A stretch of DNA of 5,303 bases from assembly GCA_046318115.1 (NCBI GenBank), contig JBKCVA010000049.1, positions 1-5,303 of the forward strand, given 5' to 3'. The translations under genes and the position numbers were made by a program. This document shows positions 1 to 5,303 of the stretch, piece by piece (position 1 is the first letter of the stretch; the number at the start of each line of letters is the position of its first letter). The notes below the pieces were generated by a model. The model was not told where the DNA came from. It saw nothing but the letters and a program-made list of their open reading frames with translations, and made no database searches. Source of the stretch: Aquimonas sp046318115 (GTDB lineage: Bacteria; Pseudomonadota; Gammaproteobacteria; Xanthomonadales; Xanthomonadaceae).

Positions 1-2
1 GC

Positions 3-2975
3 GTCTCGCCGAGCAGCCTGACGCTGGATCTTGGCCGTCAGCAGACGCTGTCGCAGATCGTCATCGACTGGGAGGCGGCCAACGCTTCCGACTACACCGT
101 GCTGGGCTCGAACGACAACAGCACCTGGACCCAGATGGCGGCGCGCAACGGAGGCAGCTTCGGCACCCGTACCGACACCCTGCCGCTCAGCGGCAGCTAC
201 CGCTACGTGCGGATCAACGCCATCCAGCGCAGCGCTGGCAACAGCTGGGGCTATTCGATATGGGAAGCGAGCGTCTACGGGCCGGCAGCCGCTTCGGGCG
301 GCAGCTGCAGCACCGGCTGCGTGTCTGCGCTGAACAGCAGCACGATGCGTGCGACGGTGAGCCAGGGCACCGCCGTGGACATCCACTACCGGGTCAACAA
401 CGGTGCGCAGCAGAACGTGCGCATGAACAACAGCGGCGGCCAGTGGAGCTTCGACATCACTGGCCTCTCGGCCACGACGCCGGTGGCGATCAGCCACACC
501 ATCATCACCAACGGCGTTGGCCGCACCACGCCTTGGCAGACCTACACGCTCGCGGCGCTGGGCGGCAGCTCGTCGAGCAGCAGCTCCAGCAGCAGCTCCA
601 GCTCCAGCAGCAGCTCTGCCCCCGCTTTCGCCCTGTTTCGCGAAGCCGAGTCCTACGCCAGCATGTCCGGCGTGGAACTTGAGAACACCACGGACACCGG
701 CGGCGGCCGCAACGTCGCGTGGATCGACGCGGGCGACTGGATGGCCTATGCCGGCGTGACCATTCCTACGACTGGGCGCTATCTGGTCGAGTACCGCGTC
801 GCCAGCCCCGCCGGCGGTCGTCTCTCGCTGGATCTCAACGCAGGCAGCATTGCGCTTGGTCAACTCACGGTGCCCGCTACCGGCGGCTGGCAGAACTGGA
901 CCACGGTATCGCACACGGTCGACATCAACGCCGGCAGCTACAGCCTCGGCGTGTTCGCGGCTCAAGGCGGCTGGAACTTCAACTGGTTCCGCATCTCGCG
1001 CGTGGGCCCGATCAGCTCCAGCAGTTCGTCATCGAGTTCATCCAGCAGTTCGAGCAGTTCGAGCAGTTCGGCCGGAGCAGCGGTGGTGCCGCTGTACAAC
1101 GCATCGACCGTGCTGGAGCCCGCGGGCCGGATCCAGATTGGCAACCGCTTGATCACCCGCATCGCCGACCGCGCGCGCGATCGTCACGCCAAGGAAAACC
1201 AGTTCCAGGCCTACGACCACTTTCTCAGCTTCTATTGGGAGCACCGCACGGCCTCGATCGAGATCATCGAAGAGCAGGCGGCCAATGGCACGGCCACGAT
1301 CCGCATGAATGTGCGCACCCAGTGGCGCTTGAACGATACCGAGGCCGAAAACCGCTGGTTCTACCGCGGCATCGGCACGGTCGCCGAGTTCTGCGACAAC
1401 GGCACGATGGTGGTGGTCGACACCTTCAACTACTGGAAGCAGCGCACGCACAACTGCCGCACCGGCCAGCCGATCCGCCGCGGCGACAAGCTGGAGTTCG
1501 AGATCAGCCAGTTCCTTGATCCGAGTGTGCCGCGCGGCCGTGCGCCCTACTACGGCACCACCTTCCTCTACATCGTCGGCGAAGGCATCGTGCCTTGGGA
1601 CATCCAGCCCGGCACCTTCAGCACACCGATGTTCAGCGGTGGCACCAAGGACTCGGTGAAGATCCCCGAGAAGGCTTGGCTGGGCGGCCGCACCACCCTG
1701 CCCTACATGCACTCGGGTGAGCCGGACAACCACTTCCTGCAAATGGCCACCAACCTGAACTACGACAACGGCCAGCCCTTTGTGCTGGGCCGGCGCGTGC
1801 ACCACAGCTCGTTCGTCAGCGGCCTGCACGACGAACACCCCGAGAACGGAGTGTTCGGTGACGCCGCCGGCCGCGCCGGCCCGCGCTATGTCAACGAGCG
1901 CTGCACCGACTGCCACGTGCGCAACGGCCGCGCCGCACCCGAAGCCCCTGGTGTGCCGCTGAGCAAGTGGGTGTTCAAGGTGGGCGACAGCCAGGGCAAC
2001 CCGCATCCGAATCTCGGACGCGTGCTGCAGCCGCGCGGTGCCGGCGGCGTCGCAGGCGAGGGCACTGCGTCCATCGCCCGCTGGACCGAAGCGAACGGCC
2101 TGCGCTCGCCCACCTACCAGTTCAGCAACGGCGCACCGCCGCGCTTCTCGGCGCGCATCGCACCGCAGCTGGTTGGCATGGGTCTGCTCGAAGCCATTCC
2201 CGAGGCCACCGTTCTGGCGATGGAAGACCCAAACGATGCGAACGGCGACGGCATCTCCGGTCGCGCCAATCGCGTACGCGATCCGGTGACGGGCGAACTG
2301 CGTCTGGGCCGCTTCGGCTGGAAGGCCGGCACCAGCAGCGTGCGTCACCAGGTCGCCAGCGCCCTGAACAACGACATGGGCGTGACCACCTCGGTGATGC
2401 CGAACCCGGATTGCGGCGCGTCGCAGAGCGGCTGCGGCCCCAGCGGTGTCGAACTGTCGGACACCCACCTCAACCACCTGGTGAAGTACATCGCCCTGCT
2501 GGGCGTGCGCCCGCAGCGCGACATCAACAACCCGGCCGTGCAGCGCGGTGAAGCAACCTTCGGCCGGATCGGCTGCGCCGACTGCCATCGCCCGACGCTG
2601 CAGACCAGCCCGCACCATCCGCTGTCCGAACTGCGTGACCAGACGATTCACCCGTACAGCGATCTGTTGCTGCACGACATGGGCCCGGGCCTCGCGGACA
2701 ACCTCGGCGAAGGCGAAGCCTCGGGTTCGGAATGGCGGACCACGCCGCTGTGGGGCCTGGGCCTGTCGGCCTGCGTCACCGGCGGCACCACCAATGGCCC
2801 GCAGGGCACCCAGGTCTGCACGCCGGTGCACAGCTATCTGCACGACGGCCGCGCCCGCACCATCGAAGAAGCCATCCTCTGGCACGGCGGCGAAGGCGAG
2901 GCCTCGAAGAACGCCTACAGCGCACTCAACGCCACGGAGAAGCAGGACCTCCTGCGCTTCCTCGAAAGCCTCTGA
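3..2975 (+). CDS. Multimodular carbohydrate-binding di-heme oxidoreductase (DHOR/DUF1111), 5'-partial
   Basis: The frame is open from the left edge (first full codon at 3), so the N-terminus, surely including an export signal, lies outside. There are 990 visible residues, numbered here from that codon. Residues 1-93 look like the C-terminal part of an F5/8C (CBM32-like) domain ending in WEASVYGP. Residues 102-182 resemble CBM56 (DIHYRVNNGAQQNVRM, then TTPWQTYT). A run of 17 Ser (189-205) leads to a CBM6 (about 206-335; EAESY, DAGDWMAY, GGWNFNWFRI), then 19 Ser (338-356). Residues 357-555 are unassigned. The rest matches the DHOR family: heme-c motifs CTDCH (634-638) and CADCH (858-862), a Ca-type loop DPNDANGDG (742-750), LLLHDMG (H891, M893), EWRTTPLWGLG, YLHDGRART (945-953) and WHGGEGEA. 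The family is related to MauG and bacterial cytochrome c peroxidases. Two CxxCH motifs imply covalent heme attachment in the periplasm, hence Sec export. Role inferred: redox enzyme or electron carrier held on polysaccharide. The family call is firm; substrate and partner are unknown. Confidence 0.93.
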   Translation, partial: VSPSSLTLDLGRQQTLSQIVIDWEAANASDYTVLGSNDNSTWTQMAARNGGSFGTRTDTLPLSGSYRYVRINAIQRSAGNSWGYSIWEASVYGPAAASGGSCSTGCVSALNSSTMRATVSQGTAVDIHYRVNNGAQQNVRMNNSGGQWSFDITGLSATTPVAISHTIITNGVGRTTPWQTYTLAALGGSSSSSSSSSSSSSSSSSAPAFALFREAESYASMSGVELENTTDTGGGRNVAWIDAGDWMAYAGVTIPTTGRYLVEYRVASPAGGRLSLDLNAGSIALGQLTVPATGGWQNWTTVSHTVDINAGSYSLGVFAAQGGWNFNWFRISRVGPISSSSSSSSSSSSSSSSSSSAGAAVVPLYNASTVLEPAGRIQIGNRLITRIADRARDRHAKENQFQAYDHFLSFYWEHRTASIEIIEEQAANGTATIRMNVRTQWRLNDTEAENRWFYRGIGTVAEFCDNGTMVVVDTFNYWKQRTHNCRTGQPIRRGDKLEFEISQFLDPSVPRGRAPYYGTTFLYIVGEGIVPWDIQPGTFSTPMFSGGTKDSVKIPEKAWLGGRTTLPYMHSGEPDNHFLQMATNLNYDNGQPFVLGRRVHHSSFVSGLHDEHPENGVFGDAAGRAGPRYVNERCTDCHVRNGRAAPEAPGVPLSKWVFKVGDSQGNPHPNLGRVLQPRGAGGVAGEGTASIARWTEANGLRSPTYQFSNGAPPRFSARIAPQLVGMGLLEAIPEATVLAMEDPNDANGDGISGRANRVRDPVTGELRLGRFGWKAGTSSVRHQVASALNNDMGVTTSVMPNPDCGASQSGCGPSGVELSDTHLNHLVKYIALLGVRPQRDINNPAVQRGEATFGRIGCADCHRPTLQTSPHHPLSELRDQTIHPYSDLLLHDMGPGLADNLGEGEASGSEWRTTPLWGLGLSACVTGGTTNGPQGTQVCTPVHSYLHDGRARTIEEAILWHGGEGEASKNAYSALNATEKQDLLRFLESL
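567..617 (+). repeat. Poly-serine linker 1 (17 Ser codons)
   Basis: Seventeen consecutive serine codons, mostly AGC with TCC and TCG, join the CBM56-like domain to the CBM6 of the di-heme protein. Such linkers are typical flexible spacers in secreted enzymes of Cellvibrio and Saccharophagus type bacteria. The AGC-rich runs are a plausible site of length variation by slippage. Confidence 0.95.
966..994 (+). repeat. CBM6 C-terminal signature repeat, copy 1 of 3
   Basis: This stretch encodes GGWNFNWFRI and is nearly identical at the DNA level to 4432-4460 and 4849-4877. Differences fall at only a few bases, mainly in the codon after the first Asn. In each case it ends a CBM6 module. It is best explained by common ancestry of the three modules plus strong constraint on the ligand-binding Trp-Asn region. 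It also gives short homologies that could support recombination between modules. Confidence 0.85.
1014..1070 (+). repeat. Poly-serine linker 2 (19 Ser codons) with 9-bp tandem repeat
   Basis: Nineteen consecutive serine codons join the CBM6 to the unassigned and catalytic part of the di-heme protein. The 3' half is three perfect tandem copies of AGCAGTTCG (1044-1052, 1053-1061, 1062-1070). Codon choice (AGT, TCG, TCA, TCC) differs from linker 1, so the two linkers probably grew independently rather than by duplication of one another. Confidence 0.95.
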
Positions 2976-2987
2976 ACCAAGCGGCGA

Positions 2988-3008
2988 GGAAGGCCCTGCC
3001 GGCCTTCC
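2988..3008 (+). other. Intergenic hairpin between the di-heme and GH5 genes
   Basis: A perfect 8-bp inverted repeat, GGAAGGCC (2988-2995) and GGCCTTCC (3001-3008), encloses a 5-nt loop starting 12 nt after the stop codon of the di-heme gene. No T-run follows, so it does not look like a standard intrinsic terminator. It may protect the upstream mRNA from 3' decay, or attenuate transcription into the GH5 gene. The other bases of the 100-bp gap show no clear promoter to me, so co-transcription of the two genes is possible but unproven. Confidence 0.5.
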
Positions 3009-3066
3009 ACGCCGCATCGGCCCATCCCCAGGCTGCGCTGCTCTTCTCTGAACCTGACTGACCCAC

Positions 3067-3071
3067 GGTGA
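3067..3071 (+). promoter_or_regulatory. Candidate ribosome binding site for the GH5 gene
   Basis: GGTGA lies 4 nt before the ATG at 3076. It is an imperfect and rather close Shine-Dalgarno match. It supports this ATG, which also begins a textbook signal peptide. Confidence 0.55.
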
Positions 3072-3075
3072 CCCC

Positions 3076-4524
3076 ATGAAAACCCCCGCATTGAAGCGTC
3101 TGCTGATCGTATTCGTGGGCGGGCTGTTTGCCGCCGCCACCGCCCAGGCCGACGTGCCTGCCATCTCCACCCAGGGCAACAAAGTCCTGTTCGGTGGGCA
3201 GCCGGGCAGCATCGCCGGGCCCAGCCTGTTCTGGAGCAACAACAACTGGGGTGGAGAGCGTTACTACACCGCCGGCGCAGTGGCGACCGTCAAGCGCGAC
3301 TGGAACGCGAAGCTGATCCGCGCCGCGATGGGCGTCGAGGATGGCGGTGGCTACCTGCAGAACCCGACCGAAAACGTCGCCCGCGTGCGGCGTGTGGTCG
3401 AGGAAGCCATTGCCAACGACATGTACGTGATCATCGACTGGCACAGCCACAACGCCGAGCAGCACACCCAGGCGGCGGTGCAGTTCTTCCGCCAGATGGC
3501 GCAGGAGTACGGCCGCTACAACCACGTGATCTACGAGATCTACAACGAGCCGCTGCAGGTCAACTGGAGCACCACGATCAAGCCCTACGCCGAGACCGTG
3601 ATCAATGCCATCCGCGCGGTCGACCCGGACAACCTGATCATTGTCGGCACGCCGCGCTGGTCGCAGGACGTCGACGCCGCCGCGAACGACCCGATCCGCA
3701 ACCAGCGCAACATCGCCTACACCCTGCACTTCTACGCCGGCACGCATAGGGGTGAGCTGCGCAGCAAGGCGCAGTACGCGCTGGACCGCGGCATCCCGCT
3801 GTTCGTCACCGAGTGGGGCACGGTCAACGCCAATGGCGACGGCGGCGTCGATGTGGCCGAGACCAATGCCTGGATCAATTTCCTGCGCACCAACCAGATC
3901 AGCCACGCGAATTGGGCGCTCAACGACAAGAACGAAGGCGCCTCGGCGCTGCGCCCCGGCGCCAACCCGAACGGCGGCTGGACGGCGGCCGACTACACCA
4001 CCTCGGGCAACCTGGTGCGCGGCATCGTCCGTGACTGGCTGGCGATCGGCGGCACCCCGGGCCCCAACCCGTCGCCCTGCACCACCCGCGCCGTGCCGGG
4101 CACGATCCAGGCCGAAGACTTCTGCAACATGAGCGGCATCCAGACCGAGCCCACCACCGATGCAGGTGGCGGCCGCAACGTCGGTTGGACAGACGCCGGC
4201 GACTGGATGACCTACCGCGTCAACGTGCCGGCAGCAGGCCGCTACCGCATCACCTATCGCGTGGCCTCGCAGGCGAACACCGGCCGACTGCGGCTGGAGC
4301 GCGCCGGCGGCTCGCCGGTCTTCGGCGACGTCACCGTGCCGAACACGGGCGGCTGGCAGCGCTGGGTGGATGTCTCGCACGAGGTCAGCCTGAGTGCCGG
4401 CACGCAGGACCTGGCGATCTCCGCGCAGGGTGGCGGCTGGAATCTCAACTGGTTCCGCATCGAAAGCAACACGCCGACCCCGCCGCCGCCCACCAACACC
4501 GTGAGCGCCACGATCCAGGACTAG
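3076..4524 (+). CDS. Secreted GH5 endoglucanase with CBM6, ended early by an in-frame amber codon
   Basis: This encodes 482 residues. Residues 1-25 are a signal peptide (Lys/Arg start, hydrophobic core, AQA before Asp26). GH5 spans about 26-324 and resembles subfamily GH5_2: conserved Arg82, IDWHSH with His123, YEIYNEP with acid/base Glu158, HFYAGTH with His218 and Tyr220, FVTEWGT with nucleophile Glu246, and Trp280. All catalytic residues are present, so endo-beta-1,4-glucanase activity in the periplasm or medium is expected. A short Pro/Gly linker (325-334) leads to CBM6 (about 339-464; QAEDF, DAGDWMTY with Trp377, GGWNLNWFRI). Cys335 and Cys350 are the only cysteines and may form a disulfide. 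A Pro/Thr linker (466-474) follows, then TVSATIQD and TAG. The last residues are the beginning of a second CBM6 that continues after the stop in the same frame. Without that stop the product would be 605 residues. The catalytic domain and first CBM6 should work alone. Confidence 0.93.
   Translation: MKTPALKRLLIVFVGGLFAAATAQADVPAISTQGNKVLFGGQPGSIAGPSLFWSNNNWGGERYYTAGAVATVKRDWNAKLIRAAMGVEDGGGYLQNPTENVARVRRVVEEAIANDMYVIIDWHSHNAEQHTQAAVQFFRQMAQEYGRYNHVIYEIYNEPLQVNWSTTIKPYAETVINAIRAVDPDNLIIVGTPRWSQDVDAAANDPIRNQRNIAYTLHFYAGTHRGELRSKAQYALDRGIPLFVTEWGTVNANGDGGVDVAETNAWINFLRTNQISHANWALNDKNEGASALRPGANPNGGWTAADYTTSGNLVRGIVRDWLAIGGTPGPNPSPCTTRAVPGTIQAEDFCNMSGIQTEPTTDAGGGRNVGWTDAGDWMTYRVNVPAAGRYRITYRVASQANTGRLRLERAGGSPVFGDVTVPNTGGWQRWVDVSHEVSLSAGTQDLAISAQGGGWNLNWFRIESNTPTPPPPTNTVSATIQD
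4432..4460 (+). repeat. CBM6 C-terminal signature repeat, copy 2 of 3
   Basis: This encodes GGWNLNWFRI at the end of the first CBM6 of the GH5 enzyme. It is nearly identical in DNA to the copies at 966-994 and 4849-4877. Confidence 0.85.
4522..4524 (+). other. In-frame amber stop inside the second CBM6
   Basis: The frame reads ATC CAG GAC TAG GAC TTC. The equivalent point in the first CBM6 reads ATC CAG GCC GAA GAC TTC (Gln345-Ala-Glu347-Asp-Phe). The TAG therefore stands where the conserved CBM6 Glu is expected, and one G-to-T change from GAG would produce it. The reading frame is kept on both sides, so no indel is involved. Confidence 0.9.
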
Positions 4525-4893
4525 GACTTCAGCTACATGAGCGGCGTGCAGACCGGCGGCACCGGCGATGAAGGTGGCGGTCGCGTGGTCGGCTACATCG
4601 ACGCTGGCGACTGGATGTCGTACTACAACACCCCGGTCACCATTCCGGTGAGCGGCACCTACGAAATCAGCTACCGCGTCTCCAGCGGCGCCAACGGCGG
4701 CAGCTTCAAGCTCGAGGAAGCCGGTGGCTCGCCGGTCTACGGCAGCATCAGCTTCCCCGCCACCGGCAGTTGGGAAACCTTTACCACCATCAGCCACCGC
4801 GTCCAGCTGCCGGCGGGCACCCGCCGCCTCGCCATCGCTGCGACGTCAGGCGGCTGGAACATCAACTGGTTCCGCATCACCCGCGTCAACTGA
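4525..4893 (+). pseudogene. Detached second CBM6 of the GH5 enzyme (downstream of the amber codon)
   Basis: There are 122 sense codons in the same frame as the GH5 gene, ending in TGA at 4891-4893. They encode a nearly complete CBM6: DFSYMSGVQ, EGGGRVVGYIDAGDWMSY, GSPVYG, ISHRVQLPAGTRRLAIAA and GGWNINWFRITRVN. Only the first strand residues, up to the missing Glu, lie before the stop. An internal ATG at 4537 has a weak AGGA about 10 nt upstream but no signal peptide. A separately translated product would therefore stay in the cytoplasm, with no sugar polymer to bind. The likeliest readings are the tail of an enzyme truncated by a recent nonsense mutation, a sequencing error, or a module made by readthrough. 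The sequence shows no decay (no frameshift or second stop), so the break is recent, artefactual or tolerated. Confidence 0.8.
4849..4877 (+). repeat. CBM6 C-terminal signature repeat, copy 3 of 3
   Basis: This encodes GGWNINWFRI in the detached CBM6. It is nearly identical in DNA to 966-994 and 4432-4460. Like copy 1 it is followed by codons for a Thr/Ser-Arg-Val ending. Confidence 0.85.
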
Positions 4894-4977
4894 AGCCGGA
4901 AGCTCGGCCAGTGCAGCTGCATCGCCAAACGTTGCATCTCGGGCGATACAGCGCGCAGCAGGGGTAGGTAGGCTGAA

Positions 4978-5009
4978 CGAAGGCCACAAGGTTTTCCTTG
5001 TGGCCTTCG
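4978..5009 (+). terminator. Perfect 14-bp hairpin, probable transcription end of the GH5 gene
   Basis: Left arm 4978-4991 and right arm 4996-5009 pair without mismatch around a TTTT loop, 84 nt after the final TGA of the GH5 frame. A stem this strong between two + strand genes suggests a terminator or mRNA 3'-end stabiliser. There is no T-run on either side, so it is not a canonical intrinsic terminator. The rest of 4894-4977 shows no gene that I can support. Confidence 0.6.
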
Positions 5010-5027
5010 CCTGCGGCTCCATATACT
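4998..5027 (+). promoter_or_regulatory. ssrA: Candidate sigma-70 promoter for ssrA
   Basis: TATACT (5022-5027) is a good -10 match. TTGTGG (4998-5003), 18 nt upstream, is a partial -35 match lying in the right arm of the hairpin at 4978-5009. Transcription would start near 5034, giving a leader of roughly 45-50 nt before the mature tmRNA 5' end. Leader removal by RNase P is known for tmRNA. The -10 is convincing, the -35 less so. Confidence 0.5.
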
Positions 5028-5080
5028 CCCCGACGCGCGGCACCGGCTGATCGAAAGCCCGCCGCGCCGCTGCAAACCCC

Positions 5081-5303
5081 GGGGGCGACCAGGCTTCGAC
5101 GGGGGTGTGAAACCGGAGGTGCGTGTCGAGGGGGCAGCTTTCCTCGTTAATCCAGCGGCAACCAAGCTAGTTGCGAACGACGACAACTACGCACTCGCCG
5201 CCTAAATAGGCGAGTCCGACTCCCATCGGTGCCTGTAACGGTGGATCAGTCGGTCATATTTACGGGATCGTCCGAAGGCTGCTGTCTGACAGCCAAGGCC
5301 TAA
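5081..5303 (+). ncRNA. ssrA: tmRNA (transfer-messenger RNA), 3' end outside the window
   Basis: tmRNA frees ribosomes stalled on broken mRNAs and tags the nascent peptide for proteolysis, acting with SmpB and alanyl-tRNA synthetase. The 5' end GGGGGCGACC followed by GGCTTCGACGGGG is the conserved tRNA-like 5' part of one-piece tmRNA. A tag frame follows at 5173-5205, encoding ANDDNYALAA and TAA. Helix 5 is visible as ACTCGCC (5193-5199) pairing with GGCGAGT (5209-5215), with the tag stop in its loop, as in other tmRNAs. The 3' part, with the remaining pseudoknots, the T-arm and the acceptor end, is cut off by the window edge. The exact 5' base (5081 or 5082) depends on pairing with the missing 3' end. 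Confidence 0.96.
5173..5205 (+). other. ssrA: tmRNA proteolysis-tag reading frame
   Basis: The resume codon GCG at 5173 follows CTAGTT, the usual type of sequence before the resume point (E. coli has TTAGTC before GCA). It encodes ANDDNYALAA and ends in TAA. The ALAA end is the ClpXP/ClpAP recognition type found in proteobacteria. It differs from the E. coli tag only by Asp for Glu at position 4. Confidence 0.95.

Noticed and set aside
567..1070. The repeated AGC/TCG tracts as a CRISPR or minisatellite array
   Set aside because: They are in-frame serine codons in two protein linkers, with no spacers.
719..1519. A 266-codon + strand frame inside the di-heme gene
   Set aside because: Its translation is low-complexity Arg/Gln/Leu/His, typical of an off-frame reading of GC-rich DNA and Ser repeats. 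The overlapping frame has CBM6 and DHOR motifs.
1038..3245. A 735-codon open frame on the minus strand
   Set aside because: It lies opposite the well-supported di-heme coding frame. Its translation has no recognisable domain and is rich in Ala/Arg/Val/Gly, as expected for the antisense of a high-GC gene. It also crosses the gap between two real genes.
4516..4530. A frameshift as the cause of the GH5 gene break
   Set aside because: The frame before and after the stop is the same, and residues align without a gap to the first CBM6 (IQ-D-stop-DF against IQ-AE-DF). It is a substitution, not an indel.
2926..4797. A 623-codon open frame on the minus strand opposite the GH5 gene
   Set aside because: Its composition is that of an antisense shadow (Ala/Val/Gly/Arg/Asp). 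It has no motif, and it covers the GH5 and CBM6 frames, whose catalytic motifs are clear.
4537..4893. The detached CBM6 as an independent gene starting at ATG 4537
   Set aside because: It starts inside the first CBM6 strand, lacks a signal peptide and has only a weak AGGA upstream. It is in the same frame as the GH5 gene, so it is better read as that gene's tail.
4978..5009. Hairpin as the end of a mobile element or REP sequence
   Set aside because: I find no second copy, transposase or target duplication in the window. Its position between two genes fits a transcript end better.

Overview
The window reads as chromosome from a high-GC, polysaccharide-degrading proteobacterium, most likely a gammaproteobacterium. 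Three things point there: strong GC bias at third codon positions, long poly-serine linkers between secreted carbohydrate-binding modules (a habit known from Cellvibrio and Saccharophagus relatives), and a tmRNA whose tag reads ANDDNYALAA, close to the E. coli tag ANDENYALAA. A Xanthomonadales/Lysobacterales or Cellvibrio-like host is plausible, but the genus cannot be fixed from this sequence.

Layout, all on the + strand. (1) Positions 3-2975 hold the 3' part of a large multimodular gene that enters from the left edge. Its modules are an F5/8C (discoidin, CBM32-like) domain, a CBM56-like domain, a 17-Ser linker, a CBM6, a 19-Ser linker, an unassigned domain of about 200 residues, and a C-terminal di-heme oxidoreductase (DHOR/DUF1111, MauG/cytochrome c peroxidase-like) with two CxxCH motifs. 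(2) A 100-bp gap with a small GC-rich hairpin follows. (3) Positions 3076-4893 hold a secreted GH5 endoglucanase gene (signal peptide, GH5, CBM6, Pro/Thr linker, second CBM6). An in-frame amber codon at 4522-4524, at the very start of the second CBM6, interrupts it. The likely product is a 482-residue enzyme with one CBM6; the remaining 123 codons stay open in the same frame. (4) Positions 4894-5080 are non-coding and hold a perfect 14-bp hairpin (4978-5009) and a candidate ssrA promoter. (5) From about 5081 to the right edge lies the 5' two-thirds of ssrA (tmRNA), including the tag reading frame.

Working together: both proteins carry closely related CBM6 modules, so they probably bind the same or overlapping plant or algal polysaccharides outside the cell or at its surface. 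GH5 would cut beta-1,4-glucan chains. The di-heme protein would supply a redox activity at the same surface, for example peroxide handling or electron transfer to oxidative polysaccharide enzymes; this last point is inference. The unusual points are the carbohydrate-anchored di-heme enzyme, its unassigned middle domain, and the amber interruption in an otherwise intact GH5-CBM6-CBM6 frame.
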